From positions 5,794 through 43,293 of the forward strand of contig JAHBMJ010000387.1 in the NCBI GenBank assembly GCA_018398765.1: a stretch of DNA of 37,500 bases, written 5' to 3'. This DNA is from Chromera velia. Lineage: Eukaryota; Sar; Chromeraceae. Numbering within the stretch: the first letter of the stretch is position 1; the number at the start of each line of letters is the position of its first letter. Positions 1 to 10,381 of the stretch are shown piece after piece. The notes beneath the pieces are model-generated. The model had not been told where the DNA came from. It saw only the letters and a list, made by a program, of their open reading frames with translations, and ran no database searches. A program made the position numbers and the translations under genes.

Positions 1-289
1 CCCCCCCCCACACATGTGTCCCTGTTTCGGCTTTCCTGCTGCCCTCTCATTCGATCCGCAATCACCCTGGATGTCGGTTTCTTTCCCCTCCTTCTCTCCA
101 CTTACAGTTCTCTGGGTCTCGCTTCCTGTTCGAGAAAGCTGCTCCTCTTTTCTCCCCCCATCCCCCGTAAAATCTGCATCATTTGCCATCGGGGACCAGT
201 TTTCCATTTCTTACTAAGCCTCGGCACCCATTGGTTCTGTCTCCTTGGCCTAGCGTCTCTTCTGAGCATTCGCCTCGCTGTCCACTTAC
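1..289 (-). other. probable intron of the Alba gene
   Basis: On the minus strand this follows a consensus gtaagt donor. Open frames continue to the edge, but their translations do not look like the C-terminal half of an Alba domain, so I read it as intron. Confidence 0.4.
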
Positions 290-616
290 CTGATGAAGAT
301 TGGGGAATCTCCTCTTCAGAACTTCCGCAAGGGAAACCGCTCTCACAATGGCGTTTCCTGCACACACCAAATCATTCAAACAAGGAAAGAAGGACAGGTT
401 TTCCGACACCCCACTCGAAGAGAGACGTGGCCGGACAAGACATGTGACAGTTTTTGACCGACCTGTCGCTTTGATCATCAGCTTCTCGCGGTTCTGCTCT
501 GTGAAGAGGCGTGCGGCGTATGTGACATAACTTTGCACCCTGCCCACTGAGGTGATTCTGATTTCGCCCTCAACGGTGGGCTCCTTGGGCCTGGGAACTC
601 TCTTATACTTCTCCAT
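290..616 (-). CDS. Alba-domain nucleic-acid-binding protein, 5' exons only (partial)
   Basis: Alba proteins are small dimeric DNA/RNA-binding proteins; in protists they act mainly in chromatin and mRNA regulation. Exon 1 is 616-463 and exon 2 is 357-290, joined in phase (a G plus GA makes Gly52) to give 74 residues. The Alba core is visible: GEIRITSVGRVQSYVTYAA at about residues 17-35, the strand LMIKATG ending at 52, then NAIVRAVSLAEVLKRRFPNL, the helix with the KRR basic patch. The donor after exon 1 reads gtcggt and that after exon 2 gtaagt. No continuation resembling the rest of the domain is visible in 1-283, so the remaining exon(s) probably lie beyond the left edge. The start at 616 is the Met just before the conserved block; an in-frame upstream Met exists, but the sequence between is not Alba-like. 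Domain call is firm, exact start less so. Confidence 0.82.
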
Positions 617-1585
617 TTTGGACAGCCGAATGAAGTCTTTTTGGAGTTCTTTTTTATTCAAGCAAGCTTTTGCTTCACGCTTCCGATAGCGTCTGACGTC
701 TCTCTTCGTCTCCTTTCCGCCAATACGGTTGTTGATAGGAGCAGCGTTTGACAGAAAAGCCGCGGACTTCGATTTCAGGGAGTTGGAGAGAGAAAACAAG
801 AAAACCGATCGGAGAAGCGTTTTCTTTGTCTGGCGTGAACTTTTTTTGAGGCGTCTCCCAGCTAGTGTGTGCATGCGATTGCATGCATGGGTCCTGCTGG
901 GCCCATGCATTTTTCATAATGCATGGGCATGCCGGGGCAATGGGCATGCCAGGGGTACGATGGGGTACGTGATGGTACGTGGCAATAATGCGGCCACTTT
1001 TAATTAAATGTAGCGGCCCTCGGTCGGACCCGCGGCCCGCAACGTGACGGCTCTCCGCTCTCCCTGCACACGTCACACCGATACAGCCGTTCCCTGCATT
1101 TTTTCAGCCGTTCAGACCGTTGCAAAGATCGCTCTCGATCATTCTCTGCCGAAAAGGAACAAGAATCGATATCAGGTCTTTCTGGACACGCAATTCGCTG
1201 TGTTGTATTCCACAGACCACAGAAAGGAAACAACCGAAGCAGGTCGAAGGATGCAAGCGTCCAATGTTTTACGGCAAGCAATGTATGTATGTGTAGAATA
1301 CCAACAGAGCCTTTTTACCAACAGAGCCTGGTTCTTGGCCCTCTTTTTGAATGTGTATCTCTAGCTGTGTATCCATCCTTCCTCCCTCCTCTGTAACCTA
1401 CTTCCGTGAATCCATGGGCGTCTCGTTGTCCTTTGTGTGCGTTTATCACGGAAACCACGTCTGTTTCCAAGGAGAAGAAGGAAATACGCTGTAAAATACG
1501 CTTAAGAAGCGAAGCAAAAGACGCCGTGATCGTCAGGCACAGTCAACCCGTCTAGCTGTCCGAGAAGAAGAACTGGAGAGGAGGA
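617..1585. other. divergent intergenic region, Alba / PH gene
   Basis: This gap probably holds both 5' UTRs and promoters. Apart from the motif cluster at 871-990 I see no gene. ORFs here are short and resemble nothing. Confidence 0.5.
871..990. promoter_or_regulatory. cluster of GCATGC / ATGCAT and GGTACG motifs between divergent genes
   Basis: Four GCATGC hexamers (871-876, 881-886, 927-932, 944-949) and several ATGCAT are packed into 80 bp. They include an inverted repeat with arms ATGCATGGG and CCCATGCAT. Directly after come three copies of a GGTACG-type motif spaced 11-12 bp. The block lies in the 970 bp between the starts of the minus-strand Alba gene and the plus-strand PH gene. GCATGC elements are known in promoters of apicomplexan genes (Toxoplasma ribosomal-protein genes, ApiAP2 targets); a promoter role here is an inference. 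Confidence 0.5.
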
Positions 1586-2771
1586 ATGGCCTCCTCCATG
1601 TCTTTTCCTTGTGACCTCAGATTGCAGATGGAGGCTGCACACAGGTTGCAGAGGGCTTTCCAAGAAGTAGAATCCATATTTCCGTCAGTCATTTTCTCAT
1701 TCTGCCGTCGTTTTCTTCACCAGAGTGCTTGCTTTCCTCTGTCGATCTCCTTGAAAAAGGGGTTTTGACAAACGTGTCTGAGCGAGTGCTTTGCCTCATC
1801 ACCCAGTCCTTTCGCCTCCCTTCTTCTCGAATCCTTGTTACCATGTGGGAAGCGTTGAGACCGTATTCCCTTCTCCTGTTGCAACTTTATCTAGCTCTTC
1901 ATACCGTCAAAGTAATGGTTGAACTGTTTCTGATTGACTCTCTTGTTGTCTCTGTCTTTCTGTTGCCTGTGCAGGGGCTGGATTGACATCAGTTTTGCTG
2001 AAATCTTTGCTGAAGGTCGGTGTGTAGCTTCGACCGGGGCTCTCTCTCTTTTGCTCGTTTTCATTTTGCCTTTCGCCTTTTGATGTCCGTCTCCCTCGTT
2101 TTTCGTTTTGCCCTTCGACTTCTTCCTGTCCGTTCGATCCCTCACTTTGCCAGACAATGTCCATACCCTGGGCCCCCACGGTAAAGGAGCAGGTCCCCGT
2201 CTCCCAATCCTGCCTCGCTCCCTGCGCTTTGCGCCTCTTCTTGCGTATCCCCATTTCGTCTCTGAATGTTTTGTCTCGAGGCCCCCCTTTTGACTTTCCT
2301 GTCACACCAACGCCATTGAATGTCGCCCTGCTGGCCTGCATCGTCTCTTCCTCTGCCTCTTCTTTCTTCCGCTCCCCCGCCGTCTCTGCAGGAAAGCATA
2401 TCACGGTAGTGCAGACCGGCGTGTGGCTCGAGAAGCAGAGCCGATACCTGAAGAGATGGAGGAAGCGGTGGGTGACCGTCGAGCAAAAGCAGGACCACGA
2501 ACTCGGGAGTCACGGGGGGCAGGACGTGGCGATCGATGGCCTCTCACTGCCTTCCTCCTCCCCCTCACGGACGTCCATCTGCCCCTCCGGAGACGCCTCT
2601 TCTGGGACTTCGGGGGGTGGAGGTCTGGTGGTGCAGACGTTCACCACAGAGCACGGGGACAAAGCGACAGAGACCTTCCGAGTCGCCCTGGGTGAGTGAG
2701 TGAGTGGGTGCGTGAGGGCGTTAGCCGATCGATCTGACGCACGCATACACACGCGCGCGCGCGCGCGCACA

Positions 2772-2807
<36 letters not shown>

Positions 2808-3210
2808 AACAGAGAGGGGGGGATGTTGTAAAGGTGCAATTTCGGAATGTTGGAAAGGTCTCCAGCAGAGAATCATCCAAGCACTGCATATAAAACGAAA
2901 GTAGACGAAGGAATCGTGAAACAGTGGGACAGTGACAAGTTGCATGCGTTCTTCATCTTCCTTGCTTCTTTCCTTTCTTGCTTTCGTTCAATGATTCCTT
3001 CCTGATGCACCATAATCCATTCTTCAGTCTCACTTGCTTCTCCTCTATGCTTTTCGTCCTTTCTTTTTGCTTCTGTGCTCTTCAGGAGAGCGAGTGGAAC
3101 TCTCCGAGGGTCCTCGGGGGGTCTTTCACCTTAAGGTCCGCGCTCTCTCTCTCTCTCTCTCTCCCCCCTCCCCCCCCCTCTCTCTGTGTTTCTCTCTCTC
3201 TTTGCTTTTC

Positions 3211-3250
<40 letters not shown>

Positions 3251-3251
3251 T

Positions 3252-3294
<43 letters not shown>

Positions 3295-6200
3295 GTTTCT
3301 TTCTTTCTGTTTCTTTCTTTCTTTCTTTTCTTTCTTTCTTCCTTCCTTCCTTCCCTCCTTCCTTCCTTCCTTTTTTTTTTTCCTTTCTTTCTTTCTTTCT
3401 TTCTTTCTTTCTGTCTTTCTTTCTTTCTTTCTTTCTTTTTTTCTTTCTTTCTTTCTGTCTGTTGGCTTCGTGGTCGGTCGGTTGGTTGGCTGAGGGGCGG
3501 CTGCAGTTTCTGTTGGGTTCTGTGTCTATGGCAAGCTGTCGGCTTTCTCGAAGGAATCGATTCCTTCAGCAATTGATTGCATTTTGGCATCTGCGGGCCG
3601 AGTGGAATCTTCCCGCCGTCTCATTTGGTGAAATAGTCCTTCTGAGTTAGTCCGTCCGTCTGTTTGTCTCATTTGTCAGGTGCCTCCCCGCCTCTGCAGA
3701 TACCGGCACTTCCCCGAGAGCTCCACGTGCGGACAGAAAGTCTTCTCTGCTTCGAGAGACTTTGGTCAGTCTGTTTGCAGGGGAGTGAGTCACTCAGGGA
3801 GTGGTTGAGTTAGTGAGTGAATGAGTGAGGAACTGAGCGAGTGAGGTGATACGCAGGTTGCGCATGTCCCTGTAAGTCTGCGTCTTCGTCTCTGTCTGAC
3901 TGTTCTTTCGGGTCGCTCTTTAAGCCACCTCTTTTTCGGAAACTCGGAAACAACTCGTGCAAATACCGCACAAATACACTGAGACTCTCACATGAACAAA
4001 CCACTAGATTCTCGCAAGCTGAACAAACATCTATTGTTTCCCTCGATTTTTCCATTGTCGACGTTCCCTCTCCAACCCTGGGTGGGCACTGGCAATGGAA
4101 AGATATATGTACGAATGTATGTATATATGTATGGGTGAATGCAGTTCCCAGCTGAGCTCCCTGAGCACGATCAAGTGCGGGTGCTGTGAGGGGCACACTC
4201 CGATTCCCTTCCGACTGAAACCACCGTCCCGCCCTTTTTTCGCTTTCCTGGCCCAACTGCCTCCAATCTCCCGACTCTTCAATTCCCCCCCTCCCCCCAG
4301 ATATCCTCTTCCGCTTCCTGCTCGTCTTGCGGGTAGAGCGATCAGTGCAGGGATTCTGTCCCCATCCGGATCCTCTTCCCCCTCTTTCCTTCCGTCCTTC
4401 ACGACCTCCAGGTCTCCCCGAGGCGTCTGCCCTCAGAAGGAGAGGGAAACGGAGTGCATCACAGCCTCAGCCTCGGGGGGTCTCCGTTTGCCCACCCAGC
4501 AGTCCGCTTACCATCTCTCCATCCCCCTTCCGTTGCAGGACTCACAGGCCGCCATACTGGTCGCACAGGACCCCGATCCCCTAAGCCCTGTGTTGAGTGG
4601 AGGCAATCCCTGGACTCTCTCTCTCCCCCCCCCCGACTCAGCACTGAGCAGTTCAAGAACCTCGATCACTGCTCCGCCGCCGTCGGCATGCAGCTGCATG
4701 TTCTGCTGTGGGGGGGTGGAGAATCCAGCAGTAGCTGCGCTTCCTATGCAGTTTCAGGAAGCAGTCCGTCTCCTCCTCTGCCCTGCTCCGAAATCGCCGG
4801 CAGGCATGCCAGAGGTTTTCTCCCGATCTAACAACTGGCCTTCGTCTTTCTGTTCTTCTTTTTCGAGCGACACGCCCCGAAGGAGAATGCGAGACGGATT
4901 GGGTCGGAATCGGAAAAGGAATTGGGGGGGGGGTGGCGGAGTGTGTGTGTGCGGAAGTCGATGCTGGAGAGACAAATGCGGGGGGGTCGACGGAACGCTC
5001 GCATGCGACCCGACAGGGTTGGGGCGTTTCACCCGACACAGTAGGAGGCCCTCGCACCCCCACGCAGGCGGGTGTATCCCTTCCCCCTCTGCACTGACAA
5101 GCGTGGGACCGCACAGCAGCAGCAGCAGTAGCAGCAGTGCACGCAGCGGCTGCAGTAGGTACACCTCCTCCGTGGGTGAGTGTGGACCTCTACTCAAGGG
5201 GTCTGGAGGGGTGCAAAGTCTTACCCTTCCTCAGGGATCTGCCCCACTCTCTCCTCCTCACTCCCCCTCCTCCACGGCATGCGGGACTGCGGGGGGGGCC
5301 TCTCCAGCTTCGTCCTTCTCCCTACCCGCCTCCCGTCTCCGTGCGAGTAACCTTACTCAGAGCGGGGGCAGGACCCAAGCGCTGTCGATGACATCTCCTA
5401 TCCCCCCAGCACTCCCCTATGCCTGTGGGAGAGGTGCCGGGGCCCTTCCGTTGTTCGGAACCTTCCGGGGTCTTGGACCCGTGGGTGGAAACAATTCGTC
5501 GTCAACGGAGAGCGGCAGAGGTGGCGGCAAAGTGCACGTCCCTCCTTCTCTGCTCCCTGGAGCGTCTGCTCAGACGACGATGAATGCCCCCCAAGCAGTG
5601 GGTGCATGGGGCGATGGGGGGATGCTGGTGCAACAGCAACATGCAGCAGGAAGAAACGAGGGGGGGAATGGGTGCACTCCACATGAGACAATGATGTACC
5701 ACCACCCTGGTGTGTCTGTGTCTTCAGGTTGGATCTCCCAAGAAGCAGCAGCCACAGCGGGAACGGGGTCGGGATCAGGATCAGGTGGGGAGTCCGGTCG
5801 GAGAGGGGTACACTCCCCTCTTCTTCCACCATCTTCCTTTCCCCTTCCCCCCGCCCCCCCGGTAGGATATCTCAGTCAACGCTCGTCTGGCCGCAGACTG
5901 GGCGCAGGGCGACGGCGCGGTCGCCCCGTCCACCTTCACCCCCCCTCCTGCTGGACGTCTCTGACGTCATTGCTTGAAGAAAGAGAAAACGAGAATGATA
6001 ACACGAACTCAGAGGGGGGTAGGGATACCGACGGTGACTGTACAGAGGGGGGTCAGAGGGAAAGAAGGAGAAGGGGTGTCCCTTCTATCACAGAAGAAGA
6101 AGACGAAGATGACAGAAAGAAGGCAGATGGAGAGGGACAGGAAGACATTCCACCCGTCCCTCCTTTGTCTTCCCGAAGCTCTGGTGACTGGGGTTCTGTT

Positions 6201-6926
6201 CTCCGTCAGCCCTCCGACTCCCCGAACGATTCGCCGGTGATGTCCGTCTCCTCAGCCTCAGCCTCCCAAAGAACCCAAACCTCTTTCCGGGGCCACACGC
6301 ACTCTCTGACCCCCATTCCGAATGACCCCTCCGACCAATCCTGCTTCCAAGCATCCTCTCAGTGGTCCCCCTCTTCTCTTGAAGGGTCCTTCCATCTCTC
6401 CTCGGAGAGGGGGGAAGGAGAGGAAGAGGATGAGGAGGGGGAGGTGGACATGGGACGGCGGCCCATCTTCGGAGGTGGATACACGCTAGACGACCGAGAC
6501 GGAGTGTGTGACCCGTCACTCCCCCCCCCTGTGCATGTGTGCAGACAAAAGACGTATACCCTATCTGCACCCGATCCCCTTTCTCTTTCCTCGGCACTCT
6601 GCCTAAGAAGAGACACGAGTCAAAGCTCTGAGTGCCCCGGCGGAAATGAGAAGTTTGTGATAGACGGTCTTCCCAGCACACCGGCCACTCCCATATACGC
6701 TGGAGAGGTCGAGGGGGATGTCGCTGTGGCGCCTCTTTCCCTCTGGGAAGTGGATGAGGATCGGGACGGTTCCTCTGAGTCCGAAGGTGAAGAGGACACT
6801 GTCAGAGAGGTCCTTGAGAGCGGTGAGGGGAATGCAGGGATGGGAGACGGGCACGATCGGATGGGGGGCCTCCGCCTCTGTGGAGCTGAGAGTGACAGCG
6901 AGGAAAGCTCGCCAGACAGTTTTTGA
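1586..6926 (+). CDS. PH-domain protein with long disordered Ser/Gly/acidic C-terminus
   Basis: A multi-exon gene. Exons read as 1586-1683, 1975-2015, 2392-2691, 3086-3135 and 3700-3784, all phase-compatible. The last exon(s) end at the stop at 6926; an open frame there runs unbroken from before 4100. About residues 50-191 form a pleckstrin-homology domain, which commonly binds phosphoinositides or proteins at membranes. The domain shows TGVWLEKQSRYLKRWRKRW (strands 1-2 with the basic patch), a Ser-rich insert of about 45 residues, FRVALGERVELSEGPRGVFH, and a last strand and helix RELHVRTESLLCFERLW with the invariant Trp. The rest, more than 700 residues, is Ser/Pro/Gly-rich with acidic runs and ends ESDSEESSPDSF. 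Introns are 291-564 bp with weak donors (gtcagt, gtcggt, gtccgc). The junctions between 3785 and about 5000 are unresolved: several polypyrimidine-AG acceptors compete (4301, 4437, 4539). The PH call is strong and the partner unknown. Confidence 0.75.
2745..2807. repeat. alternating purine-pyrimidine tract followed by (GA)n in PH-gene intron 3
   Basis: Strict purine/pyrimidine alternation, CA then CG then CA, runs for about 45 bp (2745-2789) and is followed by about nine GA units. Tracts of this type can form Z-DNA. Confidence 0.9.
3139..3457. repeat. compound pyrimidine microsatellite in PH-gene intron 4
   Basis: (CT)n, C-runs, then (CTTT)n with a characteristic order of interruptions: two CTGTTT breaks, CTTC units, one CCCTCC, a T-run of 11, then CTTT again. 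Long Phe/Leu/Ser ORFs read through it are artefacts of the repeat. A near-identical inverted copy lies at about 22740-22920. Confidence 0.95.
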
Positions 6927-8618
6927 GTGGGGGAAGAAAAAGGAAGGGGTGTCCCTTGAAGCGGTGATGGAAAGAAAGAAAAAAAAGAAAGGAGGGAGTT
7001 TGTGGAATGCCGGTTGGTGCAGCGTCGATCAGAGTGTAGAAAGAAGACTTGGACCTATCGACAGGGAGGGAATTTGAAGAGACTCAAGGGAAAGAGAGAA
7101 CAAGAGAGGTCACAAAAGGACCATCATGGCTGTTAGCCTGGCTGGCTGAATGGATGGATGGACGCGAGACACCATGCAGGGCAGGGAACTCTCCCATATT
7201 CCCTTTGTCCTTTTTTTGTTTCTGGTGCCATGGCTGTCTCTGTTTTGTTTTACCATCATAGAATACCCCTTTCTTTCCACATCTCTCTCCTTCTCCCTCA
7301 GCCTGGATTGATCAATGAATGAGAAAAGGAAAAAGGAAAGTACATGGAGAGCGATAAATGAATGAGTAAATGGGTGATGTATCTGATCATGCATGTCAGT
7401 ATAATGCCATGGGCCCTCTTGTAGAACGGGAGCGGCCGTTCTGCTGAGATGAGAATTCGGAAGTGCCGTGCTACAACGGAACAGAGGAAAAAAAGAGAAG
7501 AGAAGATAATCGGAGCAGATAAGGACCCCCCTACTGTCTGTGCGTCTGCCGTGCACCTGTCGCCATTGCCCTTCAGTCAACTTCGTTCGTTCTTCTTGTG
7601 ATTGGCTCCTTTTTCTCTGGCAGTCAACGCATTACAAGAAACTGCCAACAGACACAAACACAAGGGAGAGAAAAATGACGATCACTCAATTGCCGATTCC
7701 TTTGTCTCCTGACCTTTGCAAGCGTTCAGTCCCAGTCAGTCTCTCCAGTGCTGCGAGGAGAGCGTAAACGGACGGATGGAGCAATGCAGAGGAGCTGTAG
7801 AGAAGAAGAGGAAGGAAATGGAGACAAAAAAAAAAAAGGACACGGACCAATCAAGAAGAATCGCAAAGACCGATACATCTCTGTTGTGGTCAGGCAAAAA
7901 GAAGAGAAGGAAGCTACATTCGAACGGGTTTCCGAAATCAAGACCAACGGAGAAAGAAAGGATCCGAAACGAAAAAAAGGGAAAAGCGGCATCACAATGT
8001 AAATCCATTGTTTTGAATCTAGCGGGAAAGAATGAAGAAGCCGGCAGACAAGTCAGCAGACACGGCGGCAGAAAGACAGACGAAGGGACGCAGCCTCATT
8101 GAATGAGAGGAGGAATGACTCAATCAAAAGTAGGTAGACAGAACATGCAAACCACCCAACACCACCAGGACAGGGAAAAGGGACGTTAATGGAAGGCGCA
8201 TGACATGAGTCCGTCATGTCATTCCTTCCACATATGCACGTCTCTGATGTCTTCTCTTGCTCCTCTTCTCCGCCCCCCCTCTTTTTCTCTTGGCGGACGC
8301 CTTTGAAAGGGTTCAGCATTTGCCCCCTTCTCGGCGTTCGTTTTTTTTTTCGTTTCTATCCGCTAAACTCTTCTTTTGTATCTCGGATTGTTTGTCCTAA
8401 GAAGCTGCGTGTCTGTCTGTCTGCATTTGACACAAGTGCGCGGACGGCCCGGTTGGCTTTTTTTTTGTTGCCGTCAGTTATTCATTCAGTCTTCCTTCCT
8501 TCCTTGTTGAAGTTCCGCACACAACAATTAAGGGAATAGCAAGTCCTTTTATACGATGCCACGCACTTCTCGTCCATCGGTCTGTCTTTGTAGGCAGCTA
8601 CTCTTTTTGTGGGCATCT
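6927..8618. other. 3' flank of PH gene and intergenic DNA, no gene seen
   Basis: Probable 3' UTR, then unremarkable sequence with A-rich and T-rich patches. Short ORFs here have no recognisable domain and no consistent splice partners. Confidence 0.45.
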
Positions 8619-8619
8619 G

Positions 8620-8650
<31 letters not shown>

Positions 8651-8766
8651 ATCTGCTTCTCTTCTTCTCCCCTCCTCCCTTCCTTTTCTTTGTTTCTTTC
8701 GTCTTTTTTTCCCTCCTTGCTTCCTCTCCTCCTTCCGTGTTCTCTTTCTTTCTTTCTTTCTTTCTT
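8619..8766. repeat. two (CTTT)n microsatellites
   Basis: About eight CTTT units at 8619-8651 and six at 8743-8766, joined by T/C-rich DNA. Confidence 0.9.
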
Positions 8767-10343
8767 GCTTGCCCAGGTGCTCGTTGTTCGACCGCGCTTT
8801 TTTTTCATCCATGAGGCCAGAAAGGCGGCAGGGGACGGCTCGATCTCTCTGTCTGAGAAGCAGACAGAGAAAGAGAGAGAAAAAAGTAGAAAGGACAGTA
8901 GGAGTAGAGGGGTCTTTGCTGAGGTGAGAGAGGCATCAGAGGCATTCGTGCATGCAGACCGACAATGATTGCAATGAAAGGAGGCAAGCTCGCACTCCAT
9001 TTCTGTATCAGTTGGTCTCTCTGGGGTTCGCTGTCTGGCGGCATATCCAGAAGACCGTATCATTTTCCTTATCTGCTTGCGTGCCTGCGTGTCTCTTTGG
9101 TTATCCAAAGAAGGAAAGGGAATGGAGAAAATAAGTAAGTGCCTGTGTGTCTGTCCGGCTGTATGCCTCCATATACATTGGGCGGAGAATGGCTGAATGT
9201 TACAGATTTGTTGATGTGGGACGTTGAATCCTAAATGCATCGTCAGAGGAAAAATCGGGCAGACATTGAAAGAGAGCAAGAGATTCAACACAGAAGATGG
9301 CACGGGAGGGAGAGAGGGCACGGAATGCATCCGGCAGGCGGGCAGTCAGGAAAGAATGAGAGTACAGGGAGGGGTGGGCAGCAGAAAGGTACCATGCAAG
9401 TGCGTCGAAAGAAAGGACAGAGGATCGACATGGCCGGGAGCCGTGCGCGCATGCCCCGTGCTGTTGTGTTTCGGTTCATTTTCGTTTAATTATTTCTTGA
9501 TCTTCTTTTGTCCTGCACGTTCCGCCCTGTGCACACCTGCATGTAAGTTCATTGAGTGCGTCAAAAATGGCGGAATGGAATGTGTTTGTTTTGCCTGTTG
9601 TGTATTTGTGGCGGAGATGGAAATGGGAACGGAAATACCAGAGACGAAGCGGAGAAAGGTGCTTTCTTTGTCACAGATAGACCGAAAGGAGCATGAAAAG
9701 ACACAGAGAGTCAGGGGCATGCATGTCAAGTCAGTCAGAGGTGGTGTAGATAGACAGAGCCGGAAATAATAACAAAGTCATCCGGACTCGACCGTCAGTC
9801 AGTCAGTCAATCAGTCACTTCTTTTGTACTTTGACCCGATTTCTGCCACTTTTGGCCGTTTCCTTTTGTGTCCGTATGCATGAAGACCTGTCAGTCTGTC
9901 TGTCGGATTTTGTACACTGGTCCAGTAAGGAACAGGGACAGACAGACATGTGCATGCAGCAAAGAAGAAAGGGGCAGAGAGAAAGAAGGGAAGAGAGGGG
10001 AACTCGAAGGCCGGCCAGACGAAAAAACAGATGAGTGACAAGAGAGGTGAGGCGGAGGAGAGTGAGGCAAGAAGGAGACAGAAGAGAAGAAGGAGAAGAT
10101 AGGGTCCTTCTTCGTGCATGGGACTCCTTCCTGCTCTGCCTGCATGCATGCGTGCCCACCTCCCGAAGAAAAGCAACGCAGAATGAGCAAAGCAGCAAGG
10201 AAGAAATAGAAAGCGTCGATTGATCTTTCTTTCTTTCGTTCTTTCTTTCTTTCTTTCTTTCATGCGCTGACGGAAGACTGCCTGATCGACTGATTGACCA
10301 ATCGACCGACCGATCGATCGACGAACCGACCTTTCCCTCACAT

Positions 10344-10381
10344 CTTTCTTCTTCTTCTTCTTCTTCTTCTTCTTCTTCTTT
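10344..10381. repeat. (CTT)n trinucleotide microsatellite
   Basis: About twelve uninterrupted CTT units. Confidence 0.92.

Noticed and set aside
3034-3650. Phe/Leu/Ser ORFs at the PH gene
   Set aside because: Read-through of the intron-4 microsatellite.
4095-4538. Start of the 943-residue frame at the ATG at 4095 as a gene start
   Set aside because: The upstream PH exons join in phase toward this region, and the first 150 codons look like intron (acceptor-like tracts, low coding character). I treat the ATG as accidental but cannot exclude an internal start.
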